In this document: in pieces, positions 38,105 through 47,099 of the stretch | How positions within the stretch are numbered: the stretch's first letter is position 1 | Layout of the letters: every line of letters begins with the position of its first letter | Assembly: GCA_027315405.1 (NCBI GenBank) | Contig: DAHUYB010000036.1 | Span: forward strand, 36,188 to 100,187 | Direction: 5' to 3' | Source of the DNA: Gammaproteobacteria bacterium | GTDB taxonomy: Bacteria; Pseudomonadota; Gammaproteobacteria; Natronospirales; REEB76 | DNA: 64,000 bases | Translations under genes and position numbers: made by a program | Notes under the pieces: generated by a model | Database searches by the model: none | What the model was told of the DNA's origin: nothing | The model's input: the letters and a program-made list of their open reading frames with translations, nothing else

Positions 38105-40768
38105 ATGCGCTTGAACGCTCTACCTGACGTCGCTTTTTCCCCGCTCGATAACGCCACGCTGGACCAAGCACTGCATAACGGTAGCAAACCGTTGCCTATT
38201 CTGCGCCAAGCTCTGAAAGCCGCGGATTCAGCTTTGCAACAGCAATTCAATTCCGGAACGGCAGTTGACACGCTGGTAAAAGTTCGTGTTGGAGTTGTAG
38301 ATGCGCTCATCAAATGCGCCTATAAGCTACATCTCCCGGAATTCAACCTATCCCTTGTAGCCGTCGGTGGTTACGGCCGTGGCGAATTGCACCCGCATTC
38401 CGACGTTGATCTGCTGATCTTGTTAAATGGCGGGCATCAAGAATCATTTCGTCATATGATCGGTAACTTCATCGCTTTCCTCTGGGATATTGGCTTGCAG
38501 GCCAGCCATAGCGTACGTACATTGGAAGAATGCCTTGCACAGGCACAAATGGATGTGACAGTCGCCACCAATCTCATGGAAGTCCGCCGTCTAGCCGGTG
38601 ATGAAGCGCTTTTTGCATGCCTGCGCCAGCAAATGATGTCGCCCACATTTTGGCCGATGAAACAATATTTTTCAGCCAAACGCCGTGAACAGCAGAAGCG
38701 TCACACGAAGTATCACGATACCGCCTACCGCCTGGAACCGAATATTAAGGAAGGTCCTGGCGGCCTGCGTGATATACAGACGATTACGTGGGTAGCGAAA
38801 CGTTACTTCAACACCGATACCCTTTACAGCCTCGTCGAGCATGATTTTCTCACGGAAGATGAATACCAGAGCTTGTGCCGGGGTCAAATTTTTCTGTGGC
38901 GGATTCGGTTCGCATTGCATCTCTTGCATGGCCGGCGCGAAGACCGGCTGCTATTCGATTCCCAAGTCAAGTTGGCCAGACAGTTCGGCTACCATGATGC
39001 GCCGCAGGCCCTGGCGGTAGAAAAATTCATGCAGGATTACTACCGAACCGTTAAGGAATTAGGTCTGCTCAATGAAATGCTTTTACAGTTGCTGGAAGAG
39101 GCGATCCTAGGCACGGACTTGCCAAGCGCGACTCCGTTAAACGATGCTTTTGAGGAACGTGGCAGTTTCCTGTATCTGCATGACCCTGAATTGTTCGTAC
39201 AGCATCCAGCTGCCATGTTGGAACTTTTCCTGATCCTGGAGCAGCGCCCGCATCTCAAGGGAATCAGTGCCGGCACACTAAGAGTGCTGCGCGGAAATCT
39301 GCACCGGATAAATGCAGCTTTCCGCGATGATCCGGTTAACCATGCTCTCTTCATGCAAATCCTGCGAGAGCCCCGTGGTGTCACTCATGAGCTGCGGCGC
39401 ATGAACCGCTATGGCGTGCTGGGTCAGTATCTGCCGGCATTCGGCAAGATCGTGGGGCGCATGCAATACGACCTGTTCCACGCGTACACCGTGGATGAGC
39501 ATATTCTGTTCGTGATTAGCAACTTGCGGCGCTTTACCCTTACCCACTACGACCATGAATTCCCGCTCTGTAGTCGGATCATGCAAGCTCTTCCAAAACC
39601 CGAATTAGCCTACCTTGGCGCCTTGTTCCATGACATTGCCAAAGGCCGCGGTGGCGATCACTCGACGTTAGGCGCCGAAGAAGCACAAGCATTTTGCCTG
39701 AGGCATGGTCTAAGCCTTTACGACGCCCGCCTGGTAGCGTGGCTGGTACAGCATCATCTGTTGCTGTCACTGACTACTCAAAAGAAAGACATCAATGATC
39801 CTCAGGTGGTGCACGCATTTGCCCAGCAGGTAGGTGACCAGATGCATCTGGATTACCTGTACTTGCTTACCGTAGCCGATATACGCGGGACCAATCCGGA
39901 TTTATGGAATTCCTGGAAGGCGAGCCTGTGCATCAAGTTATATCACAATGCCAGCCGGGCGCTGCTGCATGGACTGGAAAACCCCATCGATAAGGAGCAG
40001 CTAATTCACGAGATTCAGGAAGAGGCGCTGATACGGCTACGGGAGCAAGGCATGGAATTGCCGGCCGCCCAAGAGATATGGATGGCTTTTTCTGAAGAAT
40101 ACTTCCTGCATCACTCAGCGGAAGAAATCACTTGGCATACCATCTGTTTAGCTGGACGAACAAGTGCTGGTATGCCGCTGGTATTCCTTCGCCAACAAGC
40201 AGCACATGGCGGCACTAGTATCTGCATTCATTCAATCCACGACGAATTCATCTTTGGTCGCGTAACTGCAGCCCTCGCTGAACTTGGTTTAACGGTACTG
40301 GATGCCCGCTTGATGCCCATGACTGGCGGCGAACGCCTCGATACCTACGTAGTATTGGAAGACGACGGCAAGCCCATCTTGGATACGGAGCGGTTGAACG
40401 AAATCGAGCAACTCCTGCGACGTGAAATTCACCGACGTAATGCATTACCAGCCGCAATAACCCGCCGTGCCCCGCGCCAAGTGCGCATGTTTACTACGCC
40501 GACCAGAGTACAATTCGCCGATGACCCTATCAATGAACGCACGGTGCTGGAAATTAGCGCCGGTGACCGGCCAGGCCTGTTGTCGCTCATCGGCCACGCA
40601 CTTGGACGGTGCGCAATCCGCTTACAGAATGCGAAAATTACTACCATTGGCGAACGCGCCGAGGATGTGTTTTTCATTACCGATGCCAGTGATCGGCCAA
40701 TCAATGATCCAGCGGTCCGGGAACAACTGCGTACAGCGCTGCTGGCGCTTCTCGGTGAAGCCGCCTGA
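38105..40768 (+). CDS. glnD: bifunctional [protein-PII] uridylyltransferase/uridylyl-removing enzyme
   Basis: The 887-residue primary nitrogen sensor: it uridylylates PII (GlnB/GlnK) when glutamine is low and removes UMP when it is high. Nucleotidyltransferase motif GGYGRGELHPHSDVDLL (about 88-104), HD hydrolase domain with FHDIAKGRGGDHS (about 507-519), and two C-terminal ACT domains (about 695-770 and 810-885) that bind glutamine. Both active sites look intact. It follows map. Confidence 0.97.
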   Translation: MRLNALPDVAFSPLDNATLDQALHNGSKPLPILRQALKAADSALQQQFNSGTAVDTLVKVRVGVVDALIKCAYKLHLPEFNLSLVAVGGYGRGELHPHSDVDLLILLNGGHQESFRHMIGNFIAFLWDIGLQASHSVRTLEECLAQAQMDVTVATNLMEVRRLAGDEALFACLRQQMMSPTFWPMKQYFSAKRREQQKRHTKYHDTAYRLEPNIKEGPGGLRDIQTITWVAKRYFNTDTLYSLVEHDFLTEDEYQSLCRGQIFLWRIRFALHLLHGRREDRLLFDSQVKLARQFGYHDAPQALAVEKFMQDYYRTVKELGLLNEMLLQLLEEAILGTDLPSATPLNDAFEERGSFLYLHDPELFVQHPAAMLELFLILEQRPHLKGISAGTLRVLRGNLHRINAAFRDDPVNHALFMQILREPRGVTHELRRMNRYGVLGQYLPAFGKIVGRMQYDLFHAYTVDEHILFVISNLRRFTLTHYDHEFPLCSRIMQALPKPELAYLGALFHDIAKGRGGDHSTLGAEEAQAFCLRHGLSLYDARLVAWLVQHHLLLSLTTQKKDINDPQVVHAFAQQVGDQMHLDYLYLLTVADIRGTNPDLWNSWKASLCIKLYHNASRALLHGLENPIDKEQLIHEIQEEALIRLREQGMELPAAQEIWMAFSEEYFLHHSAEEITWHTICLAGRTSAGMPLVFLRQQAAHGGTSICIHSIHDEFIFGRVTAALAELGLTVLDARLMPMTGGERLDTYVVLEDDGKPILDTERLNEIEQLLRREIHRRNALPAAITRRAPRQVRMFTTPTRVQFADDPINERTVLEISAGDRPGLLSLIGHALGRCAIRLQNAKITTIGERAEDVFFITDASDRPINDPAVREQLRTALLALLGEAA

Positions 40769-40865
40769 ATAATCTCCAATGCAACTTCGATAATCAGAGC
40801 TTTTAGTCCCTGATTAAGCGAAAATGACCGAGAAACAAAAATATAGACGCAGTAAATGAGGGCAA

Positions 40866-40897
40866 TGAGGGCTTTGAAGATATTTCAAACACCCTCA
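40866..40897 (+). terminator. probable terminator after glnD
   Basis: TGAGGG pairs with CCCTCA and, inside, TTTGAA with TTCAAA, with a small internal bulge and a 5-nt loop. The following bases are A-rich rather than T-rich, so Rho-independent termination on the plus strand is not certain. A weaker AATCAG/CTGATT hairpin lies at 40792-40816. The 182-bp gap otherwise holds the dapC promoter region. Confidence 0.45.
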
Positions 40898-40950
40898 GAA
40901 CGAAAAATAATGACTCTTAGATGCATCTTTTAACGAGAACCGTAATCCGA

Positions 40951-42147
40951 ATGAACCCTGATTTACAAAAACTGTTTCCCTATCCTTTCGAGCGTCTGGC
41001 GAAACTCAAGGAAGGTATTACGCCACCGCAGTATCTGCAACACATTCCGCTGTCCATCGGTGAACCCAAACACGCACCGCCAGAATTCGTACTGCAGGCC
41101 CTGCGCGAGAATCTGGACAGTCTCGGCGCCTATCCCATGGCCAAGGGTTTGGTGGGGTTGCGTGAGGCCATTGCCCGCTGGCTCACACGCCGTTTCCACC
41201 TCGGCCCCGGACGGGTGGATCCGGAACGCCACGTCATTCCGGTCAGCGGCACCCGCGAGGGATTGTTTGCCTTCGCCCAGGCAGTGATCGACCGCAGCAC
41301 CAAGCCACTGGTGCTGATACCCAACCCTTTCTACCAGATTTATGAAGGTGCGGCGCTGCTGGCCGGCGCGGAGCCGTATTTCATGGATACCCTGGAGGAG
41401 AATGGTTTCCTGCCTGATCTGGATGCCGTACCGGATAACATCTGGAAGCGCTGCCAACTCCTATATATGTGCACGCCCGGCAACCCGACCGGTGCGGTCA
41501 TGGACACCACCTACTTGAAGCGCATGGTGGAACTGGCGGATCGCCACGATTTCATAATAGCCTCCGATGAATGCTATGCCGAAATCTACCTGGATGAATC
41601 CCGGCCGCCAGCCGGTCTGCTGCAGGCCTGCGAGGAAATGGGTTGGCATGATTTCCGACGTTGCGTGGTATTCCATAGTTTGTCCAAACGTTCGAGCCTT
41701 CCCGGCCTGCGCTCCGGTTTTGTGGCCGGTGATGCCAAAATCTTGGCCCAATTCCTGCTCTACCGCACTTATCATGGTTGCGCTGTGCCGGTGACTGTGC
41801 AATTGGCGAGCGAACGCGCCTGGGATGACGATCGGCATGTGCGGGACAATCGCCGCCTTTATCAGGATAAATTCACTACTGCCATGGAAATCCTTGCTCC
41901 AGTTCTGGAAGTGCAACTCCCCTCAGCAGCCTTTTATCTCTGGCCGCACATCCCGATCGATGATGAACGCTTTGCGCGGGAACTGTTCGCCCGGCAGAAT
42001 GTCACCGTACTGCCCGGCAGCTATCTTTCGCGGCGCAGCCCACAGGGCGATCCCGGTAAGAGCCGGGTACGCATCTCGTTGGTGGCGCCAGTCCAAGAGT
42101 GTGCTGAAGCGGCGCGCCGCATACGCGCCTACGTGGAATCCCTATGA
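40951..42147 (+). CDS. dapC: succinyldiaminopimelate transaminase
   Basis: A 398-residue fold-type I PLP aminotransferase. The PLP lysine is in [32 protein letters not shown] and SDECYAEIY are cofactor contacts. The DapC assignment rests on the family pattern and on dapD and dapE following directly, which complete the succinylase route to meso-diaminopimelate and lysine. The ATG at 40951 ([16 protein letters not shown]) is the family start. It overlaps dapD by 4 bp. Confidence 0.93.
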   Translation: MNPDLQKLFPYPFERLAKLKEGITPPQYLQHIPLSIGEPKHAPPEFVLQALRENLDSLGAYPMAKGLVGLREAIARWLTRRFHLGPGRVDPERHVIPVSGTREGLFAFAQAVIDRSTKPLVLIPNPFYQIYEGAALLAGAEPYFMDTLEENGFLPDLDAVPDNIWKRCQLLYMCTPGNPTGAVMDTTYLKRMVELADRHDFIIASDECYAEIYLDESRPPAGLLQACEEMGWHDFRRCVVFHSLSKRSSLPGLRSGFVAGDAKILAQFLLYRTYHGCAVPVTVQLASERAWDDDRHVRDNRRLYQDKFTTAMEILAPVLEVQLPSAAFYLWPHIPIDDERFARELFARQNVTVLPGSYLSRRSPQGDPGKSRVRISLVAPVQECAEAARRIRAYVESL

Positions 42148-42974
42148 AGCCCAGCACCATCCAGACGGTTATCGAGGATGCCTTTGAGCGACACAAGGAG
42201 CTCACGCCAGCAAACACCACTCCTGAAGTGCGGCATGCCGTGGAAAGTGCTATCGCGCTACTGGACCGGGGTGAGGCGCGGGTAGCGGAAAAACTTGGCG
42301 ATCACTGGCAAGTAATCGAGTGGCTGAAAATGGCCGTGCTGCTGTATTTTCGCATCCAGTCCAATCAAGTCATGGAGATTGGTGCCGCACGCTATTACGA
42401 TAAAATTCCGCTCAAATACCTAGCCCACACCCAGGCAGAATTCATCCGGGAAGGAGTGCGCATTGTACCGCCGGCCAGCGTGCGCTACGGCGCGTATTTA
42501 GCGCCCGATGTGGTGCTCATGCCATCCTATATAAACATTGGTGCTTATGTAGGCAACGGAACCATGGTGGACACCTGGGCCACGATCGGTTCCTGCGCCC
42601 AGATCGGCAAGCATGTGCACATTTCCGGCGGTGCGGGTATCGGTGGCGTACTCGAACCTTTGCAAGCCACGCCCACCATCATCGAGGATGACTGCTTCAT
42701 TGGCGCCCGCTCGGAAATCGTGGAAGGCGTGATCGTGGAACCCGGCGCGGTGATTTCCATGGGGGTGTTCATCGGCCAGAGCACGCGTATTTACGATCGC
42801 GAAACCGGCGAGATTTTTTATGGTCGCGTACCGGCTGGCGCGGTGGTAGTCCCGGGCAGTCTGCCCTCCGCTGACGGGCGCTATAACCTGCAGTGCGCGG
42901 TCATCGTCAAACGCGTGGATGCCCAGACCCGCATCAAGGTGGGCATCAACGAACTGCTGCGCGGAATCCGCTGA
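42144..42974 (+). CDS. dapD: 2,3,4,5-tetrahydropyridine-2,6-dicarboxylate N-succinyltransferase
   Basis: A 276-residue left-handed beta-helix trimer that transfers succinyl from succinyl-CoA. Signatures: [65 protein letters not shown]. Intact and full length. Its TGA shares bases with the dapE ATG (TGATG). Confidence 0.98.
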   Translation: MKPSTIQTVIEDAFERHKELTPANTTPEVRHAVESAIALLDRGEARVAEKLGDHWQVIEWLKMAVLLYFRIQSNQVMEIGAARYYDKIPLKYLAHTQAEFIREGVRIVPPASVRYGAYLAPDVVLMPSYINIGAYVGNGTMVDTWATIGSCAQIGKHVHISGGAGIGGVLEPLQATPTIIEDDCFIGARSEIVEGVIVEPGAVISMGVFIGQSTRIYDRETGEIFYGRVPAGAVVVPGSLPSADGRYNLQCAVIVKRVDAQTRIKVGINELLRGIR

Positions 42975-44104
42975 TGAGCGTGGTACTGGAACTGGCGAAG
43001 GAACTCATCGCCCGCCCCTCGCTCACGCCCGATGATGCCGGCTGTCAACAGCTTATCGCCGCGCGTCTCGCCAAACTCGGTTTCAAGATCGAACGCTTGC
43101 GTTTCGGCCAGGTGGACAACCTCTGGGCGCGCTATGGCACCGAAAGACCGTTACTTGTCTTCGCCGGCCACACCGACGTGGTGCCCACCGGCCCGCGCGA
43201 ACAATGGCATTCCGATCCCTTCACGCCTACCGTGAAGGACGGCCTGCTCTACGGCCGCGGCGCCGCCGACATGAAAGGTAGCTTGGCCGCCATGGTGGTG
43301 GCGGTGGAGCAGCTCTTGGGCACCAAACCAAAGCTCAATGGCAGCATCGCTTTTCTCATCACCAGCGACGAGGAAGGCCCGTCAGTGGACGGCACCGTAC
43401 GCGTAGTGGAACTCTTGCAAAAGCGCGGCGAGAGAATTGACTGGTGCGTACTGGGCGAGCCCTCCTGTTTGGAGAAATTCGGCGACACCATCCGCCACGG
43501 ACGGCGCGGCTCGCTCACGGGCTTATTGACTGTCCATGGCATCCAGGGCCACGTGGCCTACCCGGAGCGGGCCGACAACCCCATCCAGCGCGTGTTACCT
43601 GTCCTCACGGAACTCTGTGCCGCACACTGGGATGCGCGGCCCAATCCGCATTTCCCGCCCACCAGCTTCCAGATCTCAAATTTTAATTCCGGCACTGGCG
43701 CTGGCAACGTCATTCCCGGCGAGGCCGCCATCCGCTTCAACTTCCGCTATTCCACTGCCGTCACTGCGGTTGAACTCAAAAGCCGCGTGGAAGACATACT
43801 GAAACGCCACGGCATCCGCTACTCACTCGAATGGCGGCCCATGGGCGAGCCCTTCCTGACTCAACCGGAAAAGCTAAGCCGCGTGGTTCAGGATGCAGTG
43901 GAGAAAGTGACGGGCTTACGGCCCAAGCTCGACACCGGCGGCGGCACTTCCGACGGCCGCTTCATTGCTCCCACCGGCGCCGAAGTCATCGAATTCGGCC
44001 CTATGAATGCGAGCATTCATAAGATTAATGAATGCATCGCGGCTGCGGATCTGGAATCACTGGTGAAAATTTATCGTGGGATCATGGAAAGATTACTAGG
44101 CTAA
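42974..44104 (+). CDS. dapE: succinyl-diaminopimelate desuccinylase
   Basis: A 376-residue M20 di-zinc hydrolase. Metal and catalytic motifs: VFAGHTDVVPTGP, LYGRGAADMKGSLAAM, TSDEEGPSVDGT (catalytic Glu), and GGGTSDGRFI near the C-terminus. Start ATG at 42974, coupled to dapD. It is the last core gene before the accessory island. Confidence 0.98.
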   Translation: MSVVLELAKELIARPSLTPDDAGCQQLIAARLAKLGFKIERLRFGQVDNLWARYGTERPLLVFAGHTDVVPTGPREQWHSDPFTPTVKDGLLYGRGAADMKGSLAAMVVAVEQLLGTKPKLNGSIAFLITSDEEGPSVDGTVRVVELLQKRGERIDWCVLGEPSCLEKFGDTIRHGRRGSLTGLLTVHGIQGHVAYPERADNPIQRVLPVLTELCAAHWDARPNPHFPPTSFQISNFNSGTGAGNVIPGEAAIRFNFRYSTAVTAVELKSRVEDILKRHGIRYSLEWRPMGEPFLTQPEKLSRVVQDAVEKVTGLRPKLDTGGGTSDGRFIAPTGAEVIEFGPMNASIHKINECIAAADLESLVKIYRGIMERLLG

Positions 44105-44124
44105 GACGAAGGGTCAATCAAAAA

Positions 44125-44142
44125 TAACCGTGATCTGTCCCT
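44125..44142 (+). repeat. left copy of an 18-bp inverted repeat bounding the island
   Basis: TAACCGTGATCTGTCCCT occurs here 21 bp after the dapE stop; its reverse complement with one mismatch (17 of 18) occurs at 49828-49845 over the dsbB stop. The string resembles REP-like repeats scattered in several gammaproteobacterial genomes (recalled, not searched). Confidence 0.85.
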
Positions 44143-44175
44143 TGTTACATGAGACTTGCAAAACCTCTGAAAACC

Positions 44176-44188
44176 GGGGTACGTCCCC
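44176..44188 (+). repeat. second REP-like motif, GGGG-TACGT-CCCC
   Basis: A short inverted repeat with 4-bp arms in the dapE/JAB gap, 34 bp inside the left 18-bp repeat. It is similar in style to REP-associated elements. A relaxed -10 (TAGAAT, about 44224-44229) for the JAB operon lies downstream. Confidence 0.45.
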
Positions 44189-44248
44189 TATTATTCAAAA
44201 TGAAGAAACCGAGCTAAAAGCCTATAGAATGTTTATCCCTTATCTGCA

Positions 44249-44773
44249 ATGGCGGTTCAAGCGGTCCCAACCATGAATGCTGGCACTCAAAACAAAATGA
44301 TTAAGCACATCAGCGTGCGGCGCTCCGCCATCGAAAAGATGCTAGAGACGATGCGAGAATTTGGCGCGAATGGGTGGGAGCTGCTGGCTCTGTGGGTCGG
44401 AGAAATCGAACCATCGGGTGAAGCTGCACACGTAGTACAGGCGTTTGTACCCAAGCAAAAGGCACTGACCAGCGAGGAGGGGGTAGGATACTTTGTCTCA
44501 GGCGAGACGCTCTTTGAGCTTAATCGGGCTCTCGCTGAAACCGGGTTGCGGCTGATCGCGCAAGTCCATAGCCATCCACATATGGCCTATCATTCTGAGG
44601 CCGACGACCGGTATGCTATCGTGACAGCTGAAGGTGGTTATTCGTTGGTTGTTCCGGATTTTGGAGACGCACCAGCCGATCCCTGCGCTTGGGCAGCGTA
44701 TCAATTGCGCGGACAAGAATGGCTTGAGCTAGACGAAAGCGATGTTAGGAGAATATTTAAGGTGATTGAATAA
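44249..44773 (+). CDS. JAB/JAMM-family metallo-isopeptidase (Prok-JAB), deubiquitinase-like
   Basis: A 174-residue protein. The JAMM zinc motif is complete: a candidate Glu in WELLALWVGE (Glu44), then VHSHPHMAYHSEADD with His107, His109, Ser116 and Asp119. In Prok-JAB proteins of bacterial conjugation systems this site cuts after the ubiquitin-like Gly-Gly, either maturing the modifier or removing it from targets. Alternative ATGs at 44273 and 44297 are possible and no clear ribosome-binding site decides. The stop shares a base with the ATPase start (TAATG), so the two are coupled. The partner is presumably the Gly-Gly-Lys protein at 49199-49474. Confidence 0.85.
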   Translation: MAVQAVPTMNAGTQNKMIKHISVRRSAIEKMLETMREFGANGWELLALWVGEIEPSGEAAHVVQAFVPKQKALTSEEGVGYFVSGETLFELNRALAETGLRLIAQVHSHPHMAYHSEADDRYAIVTAEGGYSLVVPDFGDAPADPCAWAAYQLRGQEWLELDESDVRRIFKVIE

Positions 44774-46203
44774 TGACGACTGGACAAATTCGGCTACGGA
44801 ACTTCCGTGGATACAGAACCGTAAGCCTAAACCTCGAACCACTAACGGTGCTGATTGGACCTAACAGCTCTGGGAAGTCGGCGTTTGGGCACGCACTCGC
44901 CGCGTTAGCTCACGCACAGTCCGCGCATAAAGGCACAGTGCGTGCATCATTGTCCCCTCGTGATCGCGTCGACGCAGAAAACTGGCCTATCGACTTCGGG
45001 CAATATGCCAATTTAGTCACACGAGGAACGTCTGACCGAATATACATTGACCTCTATACACCCGAGGGCTGGGTTGAGCTTGGTTTCGGCGCTGTGAAGG
45101 ACACAGACGGGCTGGTTCTGAGTTACATCAAACACCCTGTCGCTCCTGCGGCTAGCTCGCACCAAACAGTTCACACTACGGCTGCGGTGCCATCACTTCC
45201 TGTAGCCAAAAGTCAAACTGAGGCGGGCGCCCCTCTCAAGGTGGATGCACCAGGCATTGAGCTAACCCGTCCGCAGATTCAGCTTTGGCATAATCCTTCG
45301 GAACAAGAAATGCGTCCGGGGCTGAATGGACTAATTCTAGAGACCTTGCGGCCACAGGCCAGCGCTACGGAAATTTCGTTGAGTAGCTATGCCCAAGCAG
45401 ATTTGCAGCAGCTACTCGAGAACACCGTATATTTGCGCGGTAGCCGAAAGCGACCCGCGCGCGATTACCAACTCGGGCTGGGTTCGCCTAATCCGTTTGG
45501 TTATGCCGGCGAATGGACCGCAAGTATTCTGCATGATATGAAACAATCGCCAGTTTCCTATTTGGTTCCCCCGAAGTACCCGGAGACATCCCATGAAGCA
45601 ACTAGCCTACTTGACGTTCAGTGGGAGGGTCGGGAGGGATCGCTCAAAGCGGCGGTAGGTTTCTGGCTTGAGTATATGGGCCTAGCTCAAAGCGTTGATA
45701 CTGTGGAATCACTGCGTGACAAAAGTATGATAGAGCTCATGATAGCTCTGCGTTCAGAATGGGGAAAACGCGATTTGACTGAAGTAGGCTACGGCATAAG
45801 CCAGCTTCTGCCGGTTCTTGCTGCCGGCCTCAAACAGTCGACCAAGGGAGTCTTCGTCGTTGATTTGCCGGAAGCGCACCTGCACCCTCGCCCTCAGAGT
45901 TACCTTGCGGATTTCTTTTGTTCACTGGCGATGTCTGGGAAAACGACTATTGTAGAAACCCATTCTGAGATGTTCTTCCACAGGCTGCGCCTGAATGCAG
46001 CTATGAATTCTTCCCTACTCAATAAGATCGCCGTCTACTTTTGTGATCCACCTGACTCCGACGGAATGTGCCACGAACCAAGACGGGTTGGATTGGATTT
46101 TGAAAAGCAGTACGAATGGCCAGAGGGATTTCTCCAAGAAGCCTGGGAGGTTGAGTCGCAGATCAGCGCAGCCCGGGAGGCGCGCCGACTCTCAAAGGGA
46201 TGA
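44773..46203 (+). CDS. AAA ATPase of the SMC/OLD-like (AAA_15/DUF3696) class
   Basis: A 476-residue protein starting IRLRNFRGYRTVSLNLEPL, the usual start of this class. Walker A GPNSSGKS (29-36), the signature-like GYGISQLLPVL (about 340-349), Walker B FVVDLPEAHLHP (361-372) and the switch His in ETHSEM (about 395-400). The central insertion (about 120-270) is variable. No TOPRIM nuclease is fused, unlike OLD proteins. Relatives are common in anti-phage systems next to a separate effector; here the next gene overlaps by 4 bp and is the likely partner. The sequence is less GC-rich than the dap genes. Confidence 0.85.
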   Translation: MTTGQIRLRNFRGYRTVSLNLEPLTVLIGPNSSGKSAFGHALAALAHAQSAHKGTVRASLSPRDRVDAENWPIDFGQYANLVTRGTSDRIYIDLYTPEGWVELGFGAVKDTDGLVLSYIKHPVAPAASSHQTVHTTAAVPSLPVAKSQTEAGAPLKVDAPGIELTRPQIQLWHNPSEQEMRPGLNGLILETLRPQASATEISLSSYAQADLQQLLENTVYLRGSRKRPARDYQLGLGSPNPFGYAGEWTASILHDMKQSPVSYLVPPKYPETSHEATSLLDVQWEGREGSLKAAVGFWLEYMGLAQSVDTVESLRDKSMIELMIALRSEWGKRDLTEVGYGISQLLPVLAAGLKQSTKGVFVVDLPEAHLHPRPQSYLADFFCSLAMSGKTTIVETHSEMFFHRLRLNAAMNSSLLNKIAVYFCDPPDSDGMCHEPRRVGLDFEKQYEWPEGFLQEAWEVESQISAAREARRLSKG

Positions 46204-47099
46204 CAAAGCTGTTATTTGATCATCCGTGGCCGCTCGATGCCGCCTTGGATGCGCGTTCACCAGCGTACAAGAAGTTACTGTACTTCCAAAATCTCAAACG
46301 GCGCTTGGGCGTTGCGGCGGTGCCATTCGTAACTCAGCAGGAGCGAGATGACGCCATTGGACGTCTTGACTATCGTGGCAATGCGAGCGCTGCGGCTGAC
46401 ATCAGACGATTCTTGGACGAGCTTGTATACCGTGGCAATAATGTGCAACCCGCAGTCGTAGATCGAGGCCCATCTGACTTAGATGCGACCTGGCTCCGTT
46501 CCCTTTACGACGAGATTCATACGTGCACGACATGGAGAGTGCCCCAGATCATCTTCGTGGATGTACGAAGGAACAACTGGCCGCCTTCCCCAACTCGTCT
46601 CGATATCGAAGTGCAATGTGGCACCAAGACAGGCAATTGTGTGCTGGCTCCTTTGGAAACATATGATTCGCACCAACATGCCCTGTGTGATATTGACCCG
46701 TGGAAACAGAACGCATGGCATCGCCGCCCCGGACCTACGGATCCTTGTCCTCACCCCTGCTGGCTACCTCGACACCCCGCTTTGCAGGATGTCCCATTGG
46801 AACAGCTTTCGGACCATTTAGAGAACGCACGTAGGCAGGGCTGGCGTGTCGGAAACAAGTATTATTACATCCCGCCCGTGAGCTACCGTCCATTAAGCGT
46901 AAGTCAACATGATTGGCGAACCGGCCGCGCCTTCCCGCATGAAAACGACAATGAGGGGCATGGTGGGGGCTACGTGGACTGTGAAGGACGGATCTGGGTG
47001 TGGGCCAGGGCTTCAGCCGGAGGCAGAGGCGAACGCCACTGGGATGTTCAGCTACACCCCAGGTGGAAAAATATCAGCCACGACGGGAGCGAGGTTTGA
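46200..47099 (+). CDS. uncharacterised Cys-rich protein with a toxin-like C-terminal segment (candidate effector)
   Basis: A 299-residue soluble protein with no recognised full-length family. Seven cysteines (109, 140, 147, 163, 183, 187, 261) and CPHPC (183-187) suggest metal binding. The last 45 residues (GYVDCEGRIWVWAR ... GERHWDVQLHP) resemble the end of polymorphic-toxin nuclease domains, where HWDVQ is a typical motif; this similarity is by eye and weak. The ATG overlaps the ATPase stop (ATGA). The 3' end overlaps the convergent E1-like gene by 26 bp. Confidence 0.75.
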   Translation: MTKLLFDHPWPLDAALDARSPAYKKLLYFQNLKRRLGVAAVPFVTQQERDDAIGRLDYRGNASAAADIRRFLDELVYRGNNVQPAVVDRGPSDLDATWLRSLYDEIHTCTTWRVPQIIFVDVRRNNWPPSPTRLDIEVQCGTKTGNCVLAPLETYDSHQHALCDIDPWKQNAWHRRPGPTDPCPHPCWLPRHPALQDVPLEQLSDHLENARRQGWRVGNKYYYIPPVSYRPLSVSQHDWRTGRAFPHENDNEGHGGGYVDCEGRIWVWARASAGGRGERHWDVQLHPRWKNISHDGSEV

